A stretch of DNA of 64,000 nucleotides, from contig CAYSLU010000004.1 of the NCBI GenBank assembly GCA_964431965.1, positions 25,465 to 89,464 of the forward strand. The letters run 5' to 3'. The translations under genes and the position numbers were made by a program. Each line of letters begins with the position of its first letter. The stretch's first letter is position 1. The stretch is from CAYSLU01 sp964431965. Lineage in GTDB: Bacteria; Verrucomicrobiota; Kiritimatiellia; CAIKKV01; CAYSLU01. The notes beneath the pieces were generated by a model. It was given only the letters and a program-made list of their open reading frames with translations, was not told the origin of the DNA and did no database searches. Below, one piece after another: positions 53,801 to 62,503 of the stretch.

Positions 53801-56800
53801 GGGCGCATCGCCTTGGACGGCTCCATCGCCGCCAACGGCAATGCCTCACCGTGGTTCGTCGGAGCCAGCGGGAACGGAGGGGGCGGTGCGGGCGGCGGCA
53901 TCTTCCTCTCCTGCCGCTCGTTCTTCGCGTCCCCTGGCGCCTCGCTCGCGGCGGCGGGCGCGGCTGCGGCCAAGCCGACGGTCGATGGCGGCGGCGGCGG
54001 CGGGCGCATTGGGGTCTGGCGCTCCGTGGGCGACAGCAACGGGCTGGCGTGGAATGTGTCCGGCGGCATCGGCTACGGGACCGGCGCCGTGGGCACCGTC
54101 TGGTGGGGCGGGCTGGCGGATCTCGGGTTCAGCCCCACGAACGGGCTGGCCGTCGTGGCTCAGAACACCAGCAGCAACTACCCGCTGCGCCTCTGGAACT
54201 CCGGCCTGGATACGAACGACCTCTACTGGAGCGCTTGGGCGGACTCCGCCTGGATCACGATCGACACAACCCAGAGCGTCATCTCGGCCGGACAGACGAA
54301 CGCCCTGGCGCTCACCGTCGATGCGACCGGCATGAACGCGGGCTGGTACACCGGAGCCGTCACGTTCGTCGCGACCAACATGAACGAGGCGGTCTACGCG
54401 CCGGGCGTCGTCACGGGACGGGTGACCGTCGTCATGGCCGTGTTCGATGCCGTGCAGCCGACCGTCTCTTTCGTGCAGGCCGCGGCCGGGGGAGACGAAG
54501 CCGTGACGTCGGTATCGGTCGCCGTGACGCTCTCGCGGCCGGCGCCGGAGTCGGTCTGGGTGGACTACTCGGCCGCCGGCGGCTCGGCGACCGGCGGCGG
54601 AACAGACTACGAGCTGCCCCCGGGCACGATGGTCTTCACGCCGGGCGCCCATGCGTCCAGCATCGAGATCGCGATCAGCGACGACATCGAGGACGAGCCC
54701 GCCGAGACCATCGTCGTCGGCCTCTCCGCGGCCGTGAACGCCACGCTCGGCGCGGCGACCGGCTTCACGTACACGATACGCGACAACGACCAGACGATCT
54801 GGCGCGGGGGCACCGGCGATTGGTTCGCCGCGTCGAACTGGAGCGGCGCGTTTCCGCCGGCCGCCGGCAGCGAGGTGGCGATCACCAGCGCGAGCGCGCT
54901 GGTGTGGCTGACCAATTCCACGCCAGCGCTGGCATCGCTCGTCGTGCGCGGCACGCTGATGGCCTCAAACTGGGACACGTGCATCTCCGCGGACAGCGTG
55001 ACGATCCTGTCCAACGGCGTGCTCACGTGCACGGGGCCCCTGACCAACAGCACGTTCTCGAACCGCGTCTGGATAGCCGCCGGAACGAACGTGACCGTGG
55101 CGCTGGGCGGACGCGTCGATGCCGACGCACGCGGCTTCATCGGCGCGCCGCCGACGGGCTCGGCGCAGGGGCCCGGCGCGGGCGGGCTCGGCAGTATTGG
55201 GACCGGGTGCGGCGGCGGGCACGGCGGGCGCGGGGGCGATGGCGCGGGCACGAGCCCGCAGAACGTAGCCGGCAACCGCTACGGCTCCGTCACGGAGCCG
55301 CTGCTGCCGGGCAGCGGCGGCGGCGCGTACAGCGGAGCTGCGGGCGGACACGGCGGCGGCGCGATCCGGATCGACGCGACCGCGGCCGTGGTGACCGTGG
55401 ACGGCACCATCACCGCGAACGGCCAGGGCGCATCCTACGGCGGCGGCTCCGGCGGAAGCATCCTGCTGCGGAGCCGCCGTCTCGCGGGCGGAGGCGCGCT
55501 GAGCGCCCGCGGCGGGAACACCGCTTCGCGCAGCGGCATGGGTGGCGGCGGCCGTATCGCGATCCAGTATGACGGGGCAGACCAGGCGGCCGGGGCGCGG
55601 TCCGTCCTTCGAATCGACGCCGGACCCGGCAACGGCCTGTTCGCTTCGTCGGAGAGCGGCGGAGCCCCTGGCGAGCCCGGCTCCATCTGGCTGCCGGACC
55701 GGCAGTTCCTCGCACCGGCGATATCGAATCTCAACGGGCGCCTTTACGGCTTCACGGAGTGGGCGACCGACCGGCTGACGGTGGATGGCTGCTGGGTGGA
55801 GTTCGGCGAGGAGGGCTTCGCGCTGACGGTTACGAACGACGTCGAGGTGCGGCCGGGCGCGCGGCTCGGCGTGAATCGTCTCGCGTGCGGCCGCGACCTG
55901 ACCGTCACCAACGGCACGTTGTACCTGTACGGCGGATTCTGGGCGCGCGTCACCAACGGCTCTTCGCGCGTATACCGTGACACGGGTGCCAACCCGGCGC
56001 CGGAACTGGTCGTCCGCCGGAATGCGACCGTGTTCGGCACGAATGCGACGGCGTGCGCGGTCTATCTCCACGCAACGGCCACCAACGCGATAGCCGCGAC
56101 CGGCACGCTGGTGCGCGTGGACGGCACGCTCCAAGTCGCGAGCAATGCGGCGGTATACGCGCACTCCGATCTGACGAACGGCGGCTCGGCTCTCTTCCGG
56201 GTCGGCCACCTGCTGGTCGACGCGGGCGGCCGGATTGACGCTGGCGGCCGGGGCTTCCGCGGCGGCGAGGGCTACGGCCCGACCACCAATTTCGAGGGCA
56301 TCGGCTATGGGGCCGGCCGCGGCGCGGGCAATGCGCGCGGAGGCGGATACGGCGGGACCGGCGGATACGCAACCGCAACGAGCGGTCAGCCGTACGGCTC
56401 GTCCAACGCGCCCATCCATCCCGGCAGCGGCGGGCGTGCGGGTGTCACGGGCGGCTACGGCGGCCGGGGCGGAGGCTTGATCCGGGTGGAGGCGGGTGGG
56501 CTGATCCGGGTCGATGGCATGCTTCTGGCGAACGGCGAGGGGGGGAACGGCAACCCGTGCGGCGGCGGGTCCGGCGGCGGAATCTACCTTCGGTGCCGGA
56601 CGTTCGCCGGCTCGAATGGCGTGCTATCGGCTGACGGCGGAGCCGGCAGCGGAGCGGCCGGCGGCGGCGGCGGGGGCGGCCGCATCGCGGTGTGGCGGGA
56701 GCGGGACGCCAGCACCAGCATGGCGGCGTCCGTCGTCGGAAGAGCCCAGCTCGGGAATGACGGCACGATCGTGTGGGGCCTGCTCCCGCCCAGCCAGATC

Positions 56801-56824
56801 GGCGTGTGGATCCAGGTCCGCTGA
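50867..56824 (+). CDS. Giant modular glycine-rich secreted protein with Calx-beta domain (1985 aa)
   Basis: A signal peptide (MSQVYRLVFLLALCAMTARG, then ATF) begins at ATG 50867 with GGGAG upstream. An FTGDWADAAGW head is followed by five glycine modules, at about 51.27-51.73, 52.4-52.88, 53.53-54.02, 55.13-55.56 and 56.23-56.7 kb, of the same design as the 1780-aa protein (PGSGGGG, GGGVIRIQAAG, NGTISANGA, GGGGRIAV). Between modules 3 and 4 lies a Calx-beta domain (residues about 1190-1308: VSVAVTLSRPAPESVWVDYS, ISDDIEDEPAETIVVGL). A second head (TGDWFAASNW) starts about residue 1310. It ends GVWIQVR with no anchor. It is transcribed divergently from the SGNH gene. Confidence 0.85.
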   Translation: MSQVYRLVFLLALCAMTARGATFTWRAAFTGDWADAAGWTNLAVPGDGDDAELTNAGSVTYLSAPSSNLNSVVIGRTLIFTNWGSALRAGAVTVRSGGFVTLPPAFTNNGPSNNIHIVCSSLAVDSGGSISADARGYLGGTGAVINGHGPGGGLGMPAGYTSGAGHGGRGGRSAPLYNNLRGGGVYGSATQPDEPGSGGGGSTAFLGGSGGGVIRIQAAGPVAVNGTISANGAAGQYQFGSGGAGGSIWIDCQTLAGTGGLIRANGGDSSYWPSGAGGGGRIAVNYTPAAQAAVPRPGVRFLVRPGAGWSENTLGYGALSLPDGSDLGTLAFPDNAFLDPTAISHVGQWLVPGFASLACDTLSVTDGWVRFPYEGFALTVTNSVTLVGGATADGVLDLGATLTTNTVTVDGYITNNLTVANTGMRYGFVCFTSGPVVSIGGDLVLTNRGTLFLGHAVDPLPGADYGSLLSVTGGVFVHSNSWIYPYTQPLVGMTPLLRVGRLWVAAGGGISADRAGYAGGFHPTLMAGRGPGGGLGNPNYGSGGGHGARGGRTGVGQSNLQGGEPYGSATNPVLPGSGGGGYNGSAGSWGGNGGGVIRLIAAGAVTIHGTLSANGGIGCGPTAGSLGGGGAGGSIRIDCSTLVGATGLVRANGGDQGNWPGGGGGGGRIAVHYSSVSQAALPRPTVRFTVSPGLGWAENTPNGGGLPPGSSAEGSDFGTLYFTDLSPLNEPALAHRGQWIPPDGITNLSLSSLVISNGWIRFPAEGFVLAVSNDVVITGPNSALEFANSLSTNNGMAANTNRYEYRGLSVGPTLAIGGSLTLTNGARLAIESGPTNSTPPSFGALVDIGGALAIGTNSWIYPRSHPTNGGSVLFRARDVLIQTNAGFRATGLGYVGGDGTGNNARGPGRGSQGSTYGGGGAYGGSGGASSTPGAGGTTYGQPDAPMHPGSGGGSRNLNETTGFSIGGKGGGLVRIVASGRIALDGSIAANGNASPWFVGASGNGGGGAGGGIFLSCRSFFASPGASLAAAGAAAAKPTVDGGGGGGRIGVWRSVGDSNGLAWNVSGGIGYGTGAVGTVWWGGLADLGFSPTNGLAVVAQNTSSNYPLRLWNSGLDTNDLYWSAWADSAWITIDTTQSVISAGQTNALALTVDATGMNAGWYTGAVTFVATNMNEAVYAPGVVTGRVTVVMAVFDAVQPTVSFVQAAAGGDEAVTSVSVAVTLSRPAPESVWVDYSAAGGSATGGGTDYELPPGTMVFTPGAHASSIEIAISDDIEDEPAETIVVGLSAAVNATLGAATGFTYTIRDNDQTIWRGGTGDWFAASNWSGAFPPAAGSEVAITSASALVWLTNSTPALASLVVRGTLMASNWDTCISADSVTILSNGVLTCTGPLTNSTFSNRVWIAAGTNVTVALGGRVDADARGFIGAPPTGSAQGPGAGGLGSIGTGCGGGHGGRGGDGAGTSPQNVAGNRYGSVTEPLLPGSGGGAYSGAAGGHGGGAIRIDATAAVVTVDGTITANGQGASYGGGSGGSILLRSRRLAGGGALSARGGNTASRSGMGGGGRIAIQYDGADQAAGARSVLRIDAGPGNGLFASSESGGAPGEPGSIWLPDRQFLAPAISNLNGRLYGFTEWATDRLTVDGCWVEFGEEGFALTVTNDVEVRPGARLGVNRLACGRDLTVTNGTLYLYGGFWARVTNGSSRVYRDTGANPAPELVVRRNATVFGTNATACAVYLHATATNAIAATGTLVRVDGTLQVASNAAVYAHSDLTNGGSALFRVGHLLVDAGGRIDAGGRGFRGGEGYGPTTNFEGIGYGAGRGAGNARGGGYGGTGGYATATSGQPYGSSNAPIHPGSGGRAGVTGGYGGRGGGLIRVEAGGLIRVDGMLLANGEGGNGNPCGGGSGGGIYLRCRTFAGSNGVLSADGGAGSGAAGGGGGGGRIAVWRERDASTSMAASVVGRAQLGNDGTIVWGLLPPSQIGVWIQVR

Positions 56825-56848
56825 CGCGGGCGGGAATCGGTCGCGCCT

Positions 56849-58099
56849 TCAGCCGCCTCGGACCCGGGCCTCCAGGGCGTCGGCGGACGGTGGTGCGGGC
56901 AGGAAGAACAGGGTCGCGCTGAGCCCGGCGCCGGTCAGGCCGCAGGCGATGAGGACCAGCCGCATCCCGATCAGCTGCTCGAGCCAGCCTACCGCCAGCA
57001 TGCAGACGGCCACGTAGCCTGCGCCCAGCACCTTCTGGACGGCGAACGCCGCCGTCTGCGACTCCTCGCCGGCCGCCCGCGCGACCCACATGCTGAGCGG
57101 GCTCATGACGAACGACATGAGCGGGGTGAAGACCAGGAAGCACCCTGAGAAGACCGGCGCCGAGGCGACGGAGCCCATCAGAACGGCGCTCGCGGACATG
57201 GCCAGCGCGAACGCTCCCGTCAGAGCCGGCAGCGGACACCGGTCCAGGTAGAGGACGCCGGTGGCTACGGCCGCAACCGTCACCAGGCCGGCCGCGCCCG
57301 CGAGCGACCCGAACTCCGGATCGGTCCGGCCCAGCGCCTGAGTGAAGTAGATCGCCGCAAATGCGGACACGCCCGAGAGCAGGCCGAAGCAGAGGCCCGA
57401 AAGGTGGATGAACCGCATCAGCGGCCGGCGGCTCAGGATGGCGTGGTACCCCCGCCACATCCCGCGGAACTCCTCGCGCAGCGTGAGCAGGCCGGGTGCG
57501 GCGGCTTCCGGATAGCGCCACACGGCGCCGGCTGCAAGCACGAGCAGGACGGTCCCCCATGCGAATACCGGCCGATAGCTTCCGCTCGCGCCGGCCAGCA
57601 CCGTGACGAGGACGGGCGAGACCACCCCCGCGACCGCCCAGATCCCCCGGTACAGGGTATTGGCGAGGCCCTGGCGCCTCAGCGTGACCTGCTGAGTCAG
57701 GCTGTTCAGGTTCATGTAGACCGTGCTCGCCGCGGCCCCGAAGAACGGTGTGATCGCCCACAGCATGCCGGGGCTCGGGTCGCCCGCGAGCAGCAGGATC
57801 AGCGCGCCGGTGGCGAGCAGGCTGATCGCCGTGAAGAGCGACGTGCCGAACCGGTCGGACAGCGCACCCAGCACGATCGCTCCGACCACGGAGCCGGTCA
57901 GGCGCAGCGCGCGCATGTGCGCCCACTCGGACGCCGTCACGCCCAGTTCGCGGGTAGCCCACAGCGGAAACACGACTTCAAGGCCGGAGAGGAAGAGCGA
58001 GCAGAACGCGGCGCTCGACGCCACCGCCGCCATCCGCTGCCGCGCCGAGTGCGTGGCGCGAGCCGGGCTGCACTCCTCCCGCTGTCTGGTCCCTGACAC
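56849..58099 (-). CDS. MFS transporter
   Basis: A 416-aa carrier with about 12 hydrophobic helices. The MFS loop signature appears as GALSDRFGTS (after helix 2). Start uncertain: the frame begins with GTG at 58099 and a second option, MAAVASS at 58033, lies nearer the first helix. The C-terminus is ALEARVRGG. It is convergent with the giant gene (24-bp gap) and divergent from the YfhO-like gene. The substrate is unknown; it is not closely similar to the carrier at the left edge. Confidence 0.82.
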   Translation of the reverse strand: MSGTRQREECSPARATHSARQRMAAVASSAAFCSLFLSGLEVVFPLWATRELGVTASEWAHMRALRLTGSVVGAIVLGALSDRFGTSLFTAISLLATGALILLLAGDPSPGMLWAITPFFGAAASTVYMNLNSLTQQVTLRRQGLANTLYRGIWAVAGVVSPVLVTVLAGASGSYRPVFAWGTVLLVLAAGAVWRYPEAAAPGLLTLREEFRGMWRGYHAILSRRPLMRFIHLSGLCFGLLSGVSAFAAIYFTQALGRTDPEFGSLAGAAGLVTVAAVATGVLYLDRCPLPALTGAFALAMSASAVLMGSVASAPVFSGCFLVFTPLMSFVMSPLSMWVARAAGEESQTAAFAVQKVLGAGYVAVCMLAVGWLEQLIGMRLVLIACGLTGAGLSATLFFLPAPPSADALEARVRGG

Positions 58100-58280
58100 A
58101 ATCGCGCCATCATGCGGATGCGCATCCGAACGTCAAGCTCCGCGCCGCGGGGGCTGTCGAAGGTATTGCCACGCGAGCTGAGGGCGGGGTATGTTCACGC
58201 GGACTCATTCACCCGGGTCAGGGGAGACCGGCTGGCTCCGAATCGGGCCAGACAGCCGGCTCGAGAGGAGCGATCCCGCG

Positions 58281-60437
58281 ATGGTTGGTGCACGGCCAGA
58301 CCCGACTGGAGAGCGCCGGCGCAGCTGGGCCGTCTGGCTCGGAATAGCCGGCTTGCTGCTGGCGCTGGGCGCGCCGATGCTGTGCGGGCGCGTCTACATC
58401 AACCCCGACCTCAACGACTACTACCTGCCGTACAAGCAGTTCTATGCCCAGAGCCTGCAGAGCGGCGATGGCCTGGTGTGGTGCCCGTCGCTGTTCAACG
58501 GGTTCTACCTGCACGGCGAAGGACAGCTCGGGCTGTTTCACCCGTTCCACCTGCTGGCCTACCGCTGGCTGCCGCTCACGCTCGCCTTCAACCTCGAGTG
58601 CTGGCTGCCCTATCCGCTGATGGCGCTGGGCTTTTTCCTGCTCATGCGCCGCCAGGGGCTGCCCCGCGACGCGGCCGGCCTTGGCGCCGCCGCATTCGCA
58701 TTCTGCGGCTTCAACCTCCTGCATTTCCTGCACATGAACCCCATCGTCTCCGTGGTGCATATCCCCTGGCTGCTGCTCGCGCAGGATACGCTGGCCCGCA
58801 CGCCGGACAGGCGCACCGCGGTCCGGGCCGGCGTGGCCGTCATGCTGCTGACGGTCTCCCTGCTGTTTCTCGGATTCCCTCAGGTCGTCTTTTTTTCGAC
58901 GCTGGCCGAGCTCTTCTACTGGCTGATCGCCTGGCCGAGCTCCAAGGGGCGCATCGCGTGGTGGGTGATGTGGAAGACCGCCGGCGTGCTGGGCGGCGGC
59001 GTGCAGCTGGTGCCGATGTGGGAATCCGCCCGCCTTTCGGTCCGGGCCGAGCCCGGCGCCGCGTTCCTGTGCAGCTGGTCGCTGCCACCCGCCAACCTGG
59101 GGCAGCTGGTCGCGCCCTATGTCTTCGGCAAGCGGTTCTTCCAGATCACCGAGGGCAACGTCCACGAGTTCGGCGCCTACGCGGGCGCGGGTACGCTCGC
59201 GCTCGCCGCGTGGGCGTGGGCGCGCCGGCGCGAGCTGCCGCATCCGCGCACGGTGGCGCTGCTCCTCGCCTGGACCGGCTTCGCCCTTCTCATGTCGCTC
59301 GGCTCCTACGGGTACCTCTATCGACTGCAGACGCTGCTGCCCTTCGTGAGCTCTTTCCGATGTCCGTGCCGGTATCTGCTGCTGGTGCATTTCGGCCTGG
59401 CGTGGCTCGCCGCCATCGGCTATGCGGATGTGTCGCGCGGTCTTTCCGACCGCCGCGGCTGGCTGGCGCTGGCCGCCGTACTGGCGGCGGCCGGGCTCAT
59501 GGCGGGCTTGGGCCTGGCCGCCGGCCGCTCGTTCCAGGCTGCGGCGCCGCTGGCGGTGATCGGCGGCTTCTGTATCGTGGCTCTATTCGTGGCCATGGTG
59601 GCCTGGTCGGCGCACGGCAGCCGGGGAGCCCTGCTGCTCCTGCCGCTGCTGGCGTGCGTCGATATGGGGGTCTACGGCCTGAGCTACCATTACCAGCTCG
59701 TCACGCCCCAGACCATCGCGCAGTTCCGCATGCGGATCACCCGGCCGGAAGGCGATACGCCGCCCGGCGCCCGCGTGGCGGGCCTCGAGAATCTCGCCAT
59801 TCTGTGCGGGTGGCGCGCCACCGACGGCTATGCCGGGCTGACTCCCCGCCGCCGGCTGGATTACACGGCGGTGCCGGCCCTTCGGCTCTCCGGCGCGACC
59901 GCCCTGGCGACGGTCAACCGCAGCGGACCGGTGCCCGAGGTCAAGGGGTGGCGGACCGTGCCGAACCCGTTGCCCCGCGTCCGCCTCCTCACCCGCGCGC
60001 AGGTCAGCTCCAGACCCGAAGCAGACTGCGAGCGGGTTGAACTGGAAACGACGGCGCTGGTTGAGGAGGATCTTCGGCTTCTCCCCGGGCCGCCGGGTCG
60101 GGCAGAGTTGCTCGGCGAGCGGAACGGACGGATGGTGATCGAGACCCAGGCCGAGTCGCGGCAACTGCTGGTTGTCGCGGACAGCTTCCACCCCGGCTGG
60201 CAGGCGCATATCGATGGGCAGCCGGCACGTGTGCTGCGGGTCAACGGCGACTTCCTCGGTTGCGTCGTTCCGCCCGATCGGCATCGCGTCGAATTTGATT
60301 TCCGGCCCGCGAGCTTGCGGCACGGCCTGTACGCGACTGCAGCCGGCGGCGGGCTGGGCCTGCTGCTGACGGTGCTCGGACTGGCTGGGGCTCGGGGGCG
60401 GACTTCCTCGGGGAGCCCGCGTCCCCCCGCCGGGTGA
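58281..60437 (+). CDS. YfhO-like polytopic membrane protein (GT-C-type)
   Basis: A 718-aa protein with about 12 transmembrane helices in the first 480 residues and a soluble beta-rich C-terminus. The segment GVYINPDLNDYYLPYKQFYA-like start of the large extracytoplasmic loop and the long helical body match YfhO/GT-C transferases that modify surface polymers from lipid-linked sugars. The C-terminal SFHPGWQAHIDGQPARVLRV matches the conserved YfhO tail. The start at 58281 is chosen because GAGAGGAGCG precedes it; an earlier ATG at 58191 has no such site. Confidence 0.8.
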   Translation: MVGARPDPTGERRRSWAVWLGIAGLLLALGAPMLCGRVYINPDLNDYYLPYKQFYAQSLQSGDGLVWCPSLFNGFYLHGEGQLGLFHPFHLLAYRWLPLTLAFNLECWLPYPLMALGFFLLMRRQGLPRDAAGLGAAAFAFCGFNLLHFLHMNPIVSVVHIPWLLLAQDTLARTPDRRTAVRAGVAVMLLTVSLLFLGFPQVVFFSTLAELFYWLIAWPSSKGRIAWWVMWKTAGVLGGGVQLVPMWESARLSVRAEPGAAFLCSWSLPPANLGQLVAPYVFGKRFFQITEGNVHEFGAYAGAGTLALAAWAWARRRELPHPRTVALLLAWTGFALLMSLGSYGYLYRLQTLLPFVSSFRCPCRYLLLVHFGLAWLAAIGYADVSRGLSDRRGWLALAAVLAAAGLMAGLGLAAGRSFQAAAPLAVIGGFCIVALFVAMVAWSAHGSRGALLLLPLLACVDMGVYGLSYHYQLVTPQTIAQFRMRITRPEGDTPPGARVAGLENLAILCGWRATDGYAGLTPRRRLDYTAVPALRLSGATALATVNRSGPVPEVKGWRTVPNPLPRVRLLTRAQVSSRPEADCERVELETTALVEEDLRLLPGPPGRAELLGERNGRMVIETQAESRQLLVVADSFHPGWQAHIDGQPARVLRVNGDFLGCVVPPDRHRVEFDFRPASLRHGLYATAAGGGLGLLLTVLGLAGARGRTSSGSPRPPAG

Positions 60438-60501
60438 TCCGGCGGCCCGGAGATCCCGGCAGCAGAGGCGTGAGGCTTCGTCGGCAGCCAAGGAGACGGA
60501 C

Positions 60502-62295
60502 ATGGAACTCGACAGTCTGCCTTTCCCCCGGACCGTTGCGCCGATGCAGGGGGTGTGCGAGCTGAGCGGGCTGACCCGCTGCCGCGTGGCCGGCCTGCCG
60601 GAGCCGTCGCTCGAATGCCTCCGCAGCGACTTCCCCCGCGTCACGTTCGAGGAGGCCGGCACCGGCGGCTGGTCGGCCGCGTGGACCACGGGCGCCGACG
60701 CGTCGCCATCCGCCGCTGCGCTTCCGCCGCCCGCCCGCGCCGAGGGATACGCGCTGATCATCGCGCCCGCATTCATCCGTGTCGCCGCGCATGACGCGGC
60801 CGGGCTGTGGTACGCGCTGCAAGCCGTCGCGCGGCTCCGCGATCTGCACGGCGGACGCATACCGTGCGCGGATATCGTCGACTGGCCCGCCATTCCGCGG
60901 CGCGGCATCCACATCGACCTCAAGGGTTACCAGCCGCGCTTCGGTCGCCTGCTCGAGCTCTGCCGCATCCTCGGCCGGCACACCGTCAACACGATCCTGC
61001 TGGAAATCGAGGACAAGTACGCGTTCCGGTGCGCGCCGGCGGTCGGCGTCCCCGCCGCCTTCACGTGCGAGCAGTTCCGCGAGCTGAGCCAGGCCTGCGC
61101 CGCCCGGTTCATCCGCGTGATCCCCAAGCTCCAGTGCCTCGGGCACGTGGACTACCTCCTGAAGCACGACGTCTATCGCCCCTTGCGCGAGGCGGGCCAC
61201 CCCTACCAGTTTTGTCCCCTCAACGCGGACGGGCTTGCGCTGTGGACGGACATGGCGGGCGAGCTGATGGATGTCTTCCGCGAGCACGGCGAGTTCCACA
61301 TCGGCGCGGACGAGGCGATGCACCTGGGCCAGTGCCCGGCCTGCCGCCGCCTGCCGCGGTCCGAGCTCTTTGTCCGGCGCGTCGAGCCGTGTATCGACGC
61401 CGTGGCCGCCCGCGGGCGGCAGCCCCTGATGTGGGAGGACATCCTGCGCAACCTGCACGGGCACCTCACGCCCGAGGAGCTGGAGCGCACGTGGCGGCTG
61501 GGTGAGAAGGCGATCCTGCTCTACTGGGCCTACGGCTACGGCGGCACGGGTAACGAGTTCCCGTTCCTGGCGAAGTACCTGGACCGCGGCTTGAACGTGT
61601 GGGGCGCGAGCGGCTACTCGGGCTGCGGCCCGAGCTGGATCCAGAACGTTCCGCCGCTCGTGGAGCGCGCGCTGAACATCGCCGCCTGGACCCGCGCGGC
61701 CGTGGCGCACGGCTTGGGCGGAGTGATCGCAACGGGCTGGACCCGGATTGCCTCGGCCGATCCCCCCGCGGACATCCCGGAGGCGTCATGGTTTCCCGTG
61801 CTCTACGCGGCGGAGTCCATGTGGGCCGGGCGCGAGCGAGAGCTTCCGGCGTTCGCCGACGCCGCGGCCGCGGCGCTCTTCGGCTCTCCGCTCGATCCGG
61901 CGCTTCGCAACTTCATGCTCACGGGCCAGCCGCCGGCCGCTGATGCCGGCGACCCGACTCCCGCACCTCCGCGCCACTGCGAGCGGCTCGCGCTGCTCCG
62001 GGCGGCGGCCCGGCTCTCCGCCCACGACCGGCTGCGCCAGGATCTGCACGCGCACCTGCACATGTACCACGGCCTTCTCGGCCGCCCCATGGCGGACTAT
62101 CGGCGCGAGATGCTCGACCGGAAGGTGAAGGCGTTCGACACCTCGCGTCGTTCCTGCGCGGCCGCACTGCGCCGTGCGCTGCGCCCGTTCTATGAGGCCG
62201 CCACCATCCGCGAGGTGCTACAGTCGCGGCTCGGACGCGATGCCCTGCTCCTATCCGGCGCCCGCCGCCAACTCCGCGCCACGACCCTGCTCTGA
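60502..62295 (+). CDS. GH20-like beta-N-acetylhexosaminidase
   Basis: A 597-aa protein without signal peptide. The N-terminal domain (about 1-130) includes EGYALIIAPAFIRVAAHDAA, typical of the GH20 domain 2 region. The TIM barrel carries the acid/base pair in FHIGADEAMHLG (Asp268-Glu269 approx.), the GH20 hallmark, with RRGIHIDLKG before it. Substrate-assisted catalysis on GlcNAc/GalNAc ends is expected, but intracellular location suggests action on imported oligosaccharides. The C-terminal part is helical and unusual. It follows the YfhO-like gene by 64 bp and is probably cotranscribed. Confidence 0.85.
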   Translation: MELDSLPFPRTVAPMQGVCELSGLTRCRVAGLPEPSLECLRSDFPRVTFEEAGTGGWSAAWTTGADASPSAAALPPPARAEGYALIIAPAFIRVAAHDAAGLWYALQAVARLRDLHGGRIPCADIVDWPAIPRRGIHIDLKGYQPRFGRLLELCRILGRHTVNTILLEIEDKYAFRCAPAVGVPAAFTCEQFRELSQACAARFIRVIPKLQCLGHVDYLLKHDVYRPLREAGHPYQFCPLNADGLALWTDMAGELMDVFREHGEFHIGADEAMHLGQCPACRRLPRSELFVRRVEPCIDAVAARGRQPLMWEDILRNLHGHLTPEELERTWRLGEKAILLYWAYGYGGTGNEFPFLAKYLDRGLNVWGASGYSGCGPSWIQNVPPLVERALNIAAWTRAAVAHGLGGVIATGWTRIASADPPADIPEASWFPVLYAAESMWAGRERELPAFADAAAAALFGSPLDPALRNFMLTGQPPAADAGDPTPAPPRHCERLALLRAAARLSAHDRLRQDLHAHLHMYHGLLGRPMADYRREMLDRKVKAFDTSRRSCAAALRRALRPFYEAATIREVLQSRLGRDALLLSGARRQLRATTLL

Positions 62296-62503
62296 AACCA
62301 GAACAGCAGAATATAGAACCGCAGCTTTCCGAATGTCGCAGGCCGGGCTCACCCCTGAACCACCGTTCCGAGTCCGCGATGGAAAGGGGGGTGACTCGCG
62401 AGGCGGATTGCGTTGACCGGGGGGGGCGGCGCGCATAGGCTGGAAGACGGCATGGGCGGCGCGAGCAAGGCCGCACCGCTACGCAATCCCGGAGAGTCCC
62501 AAT

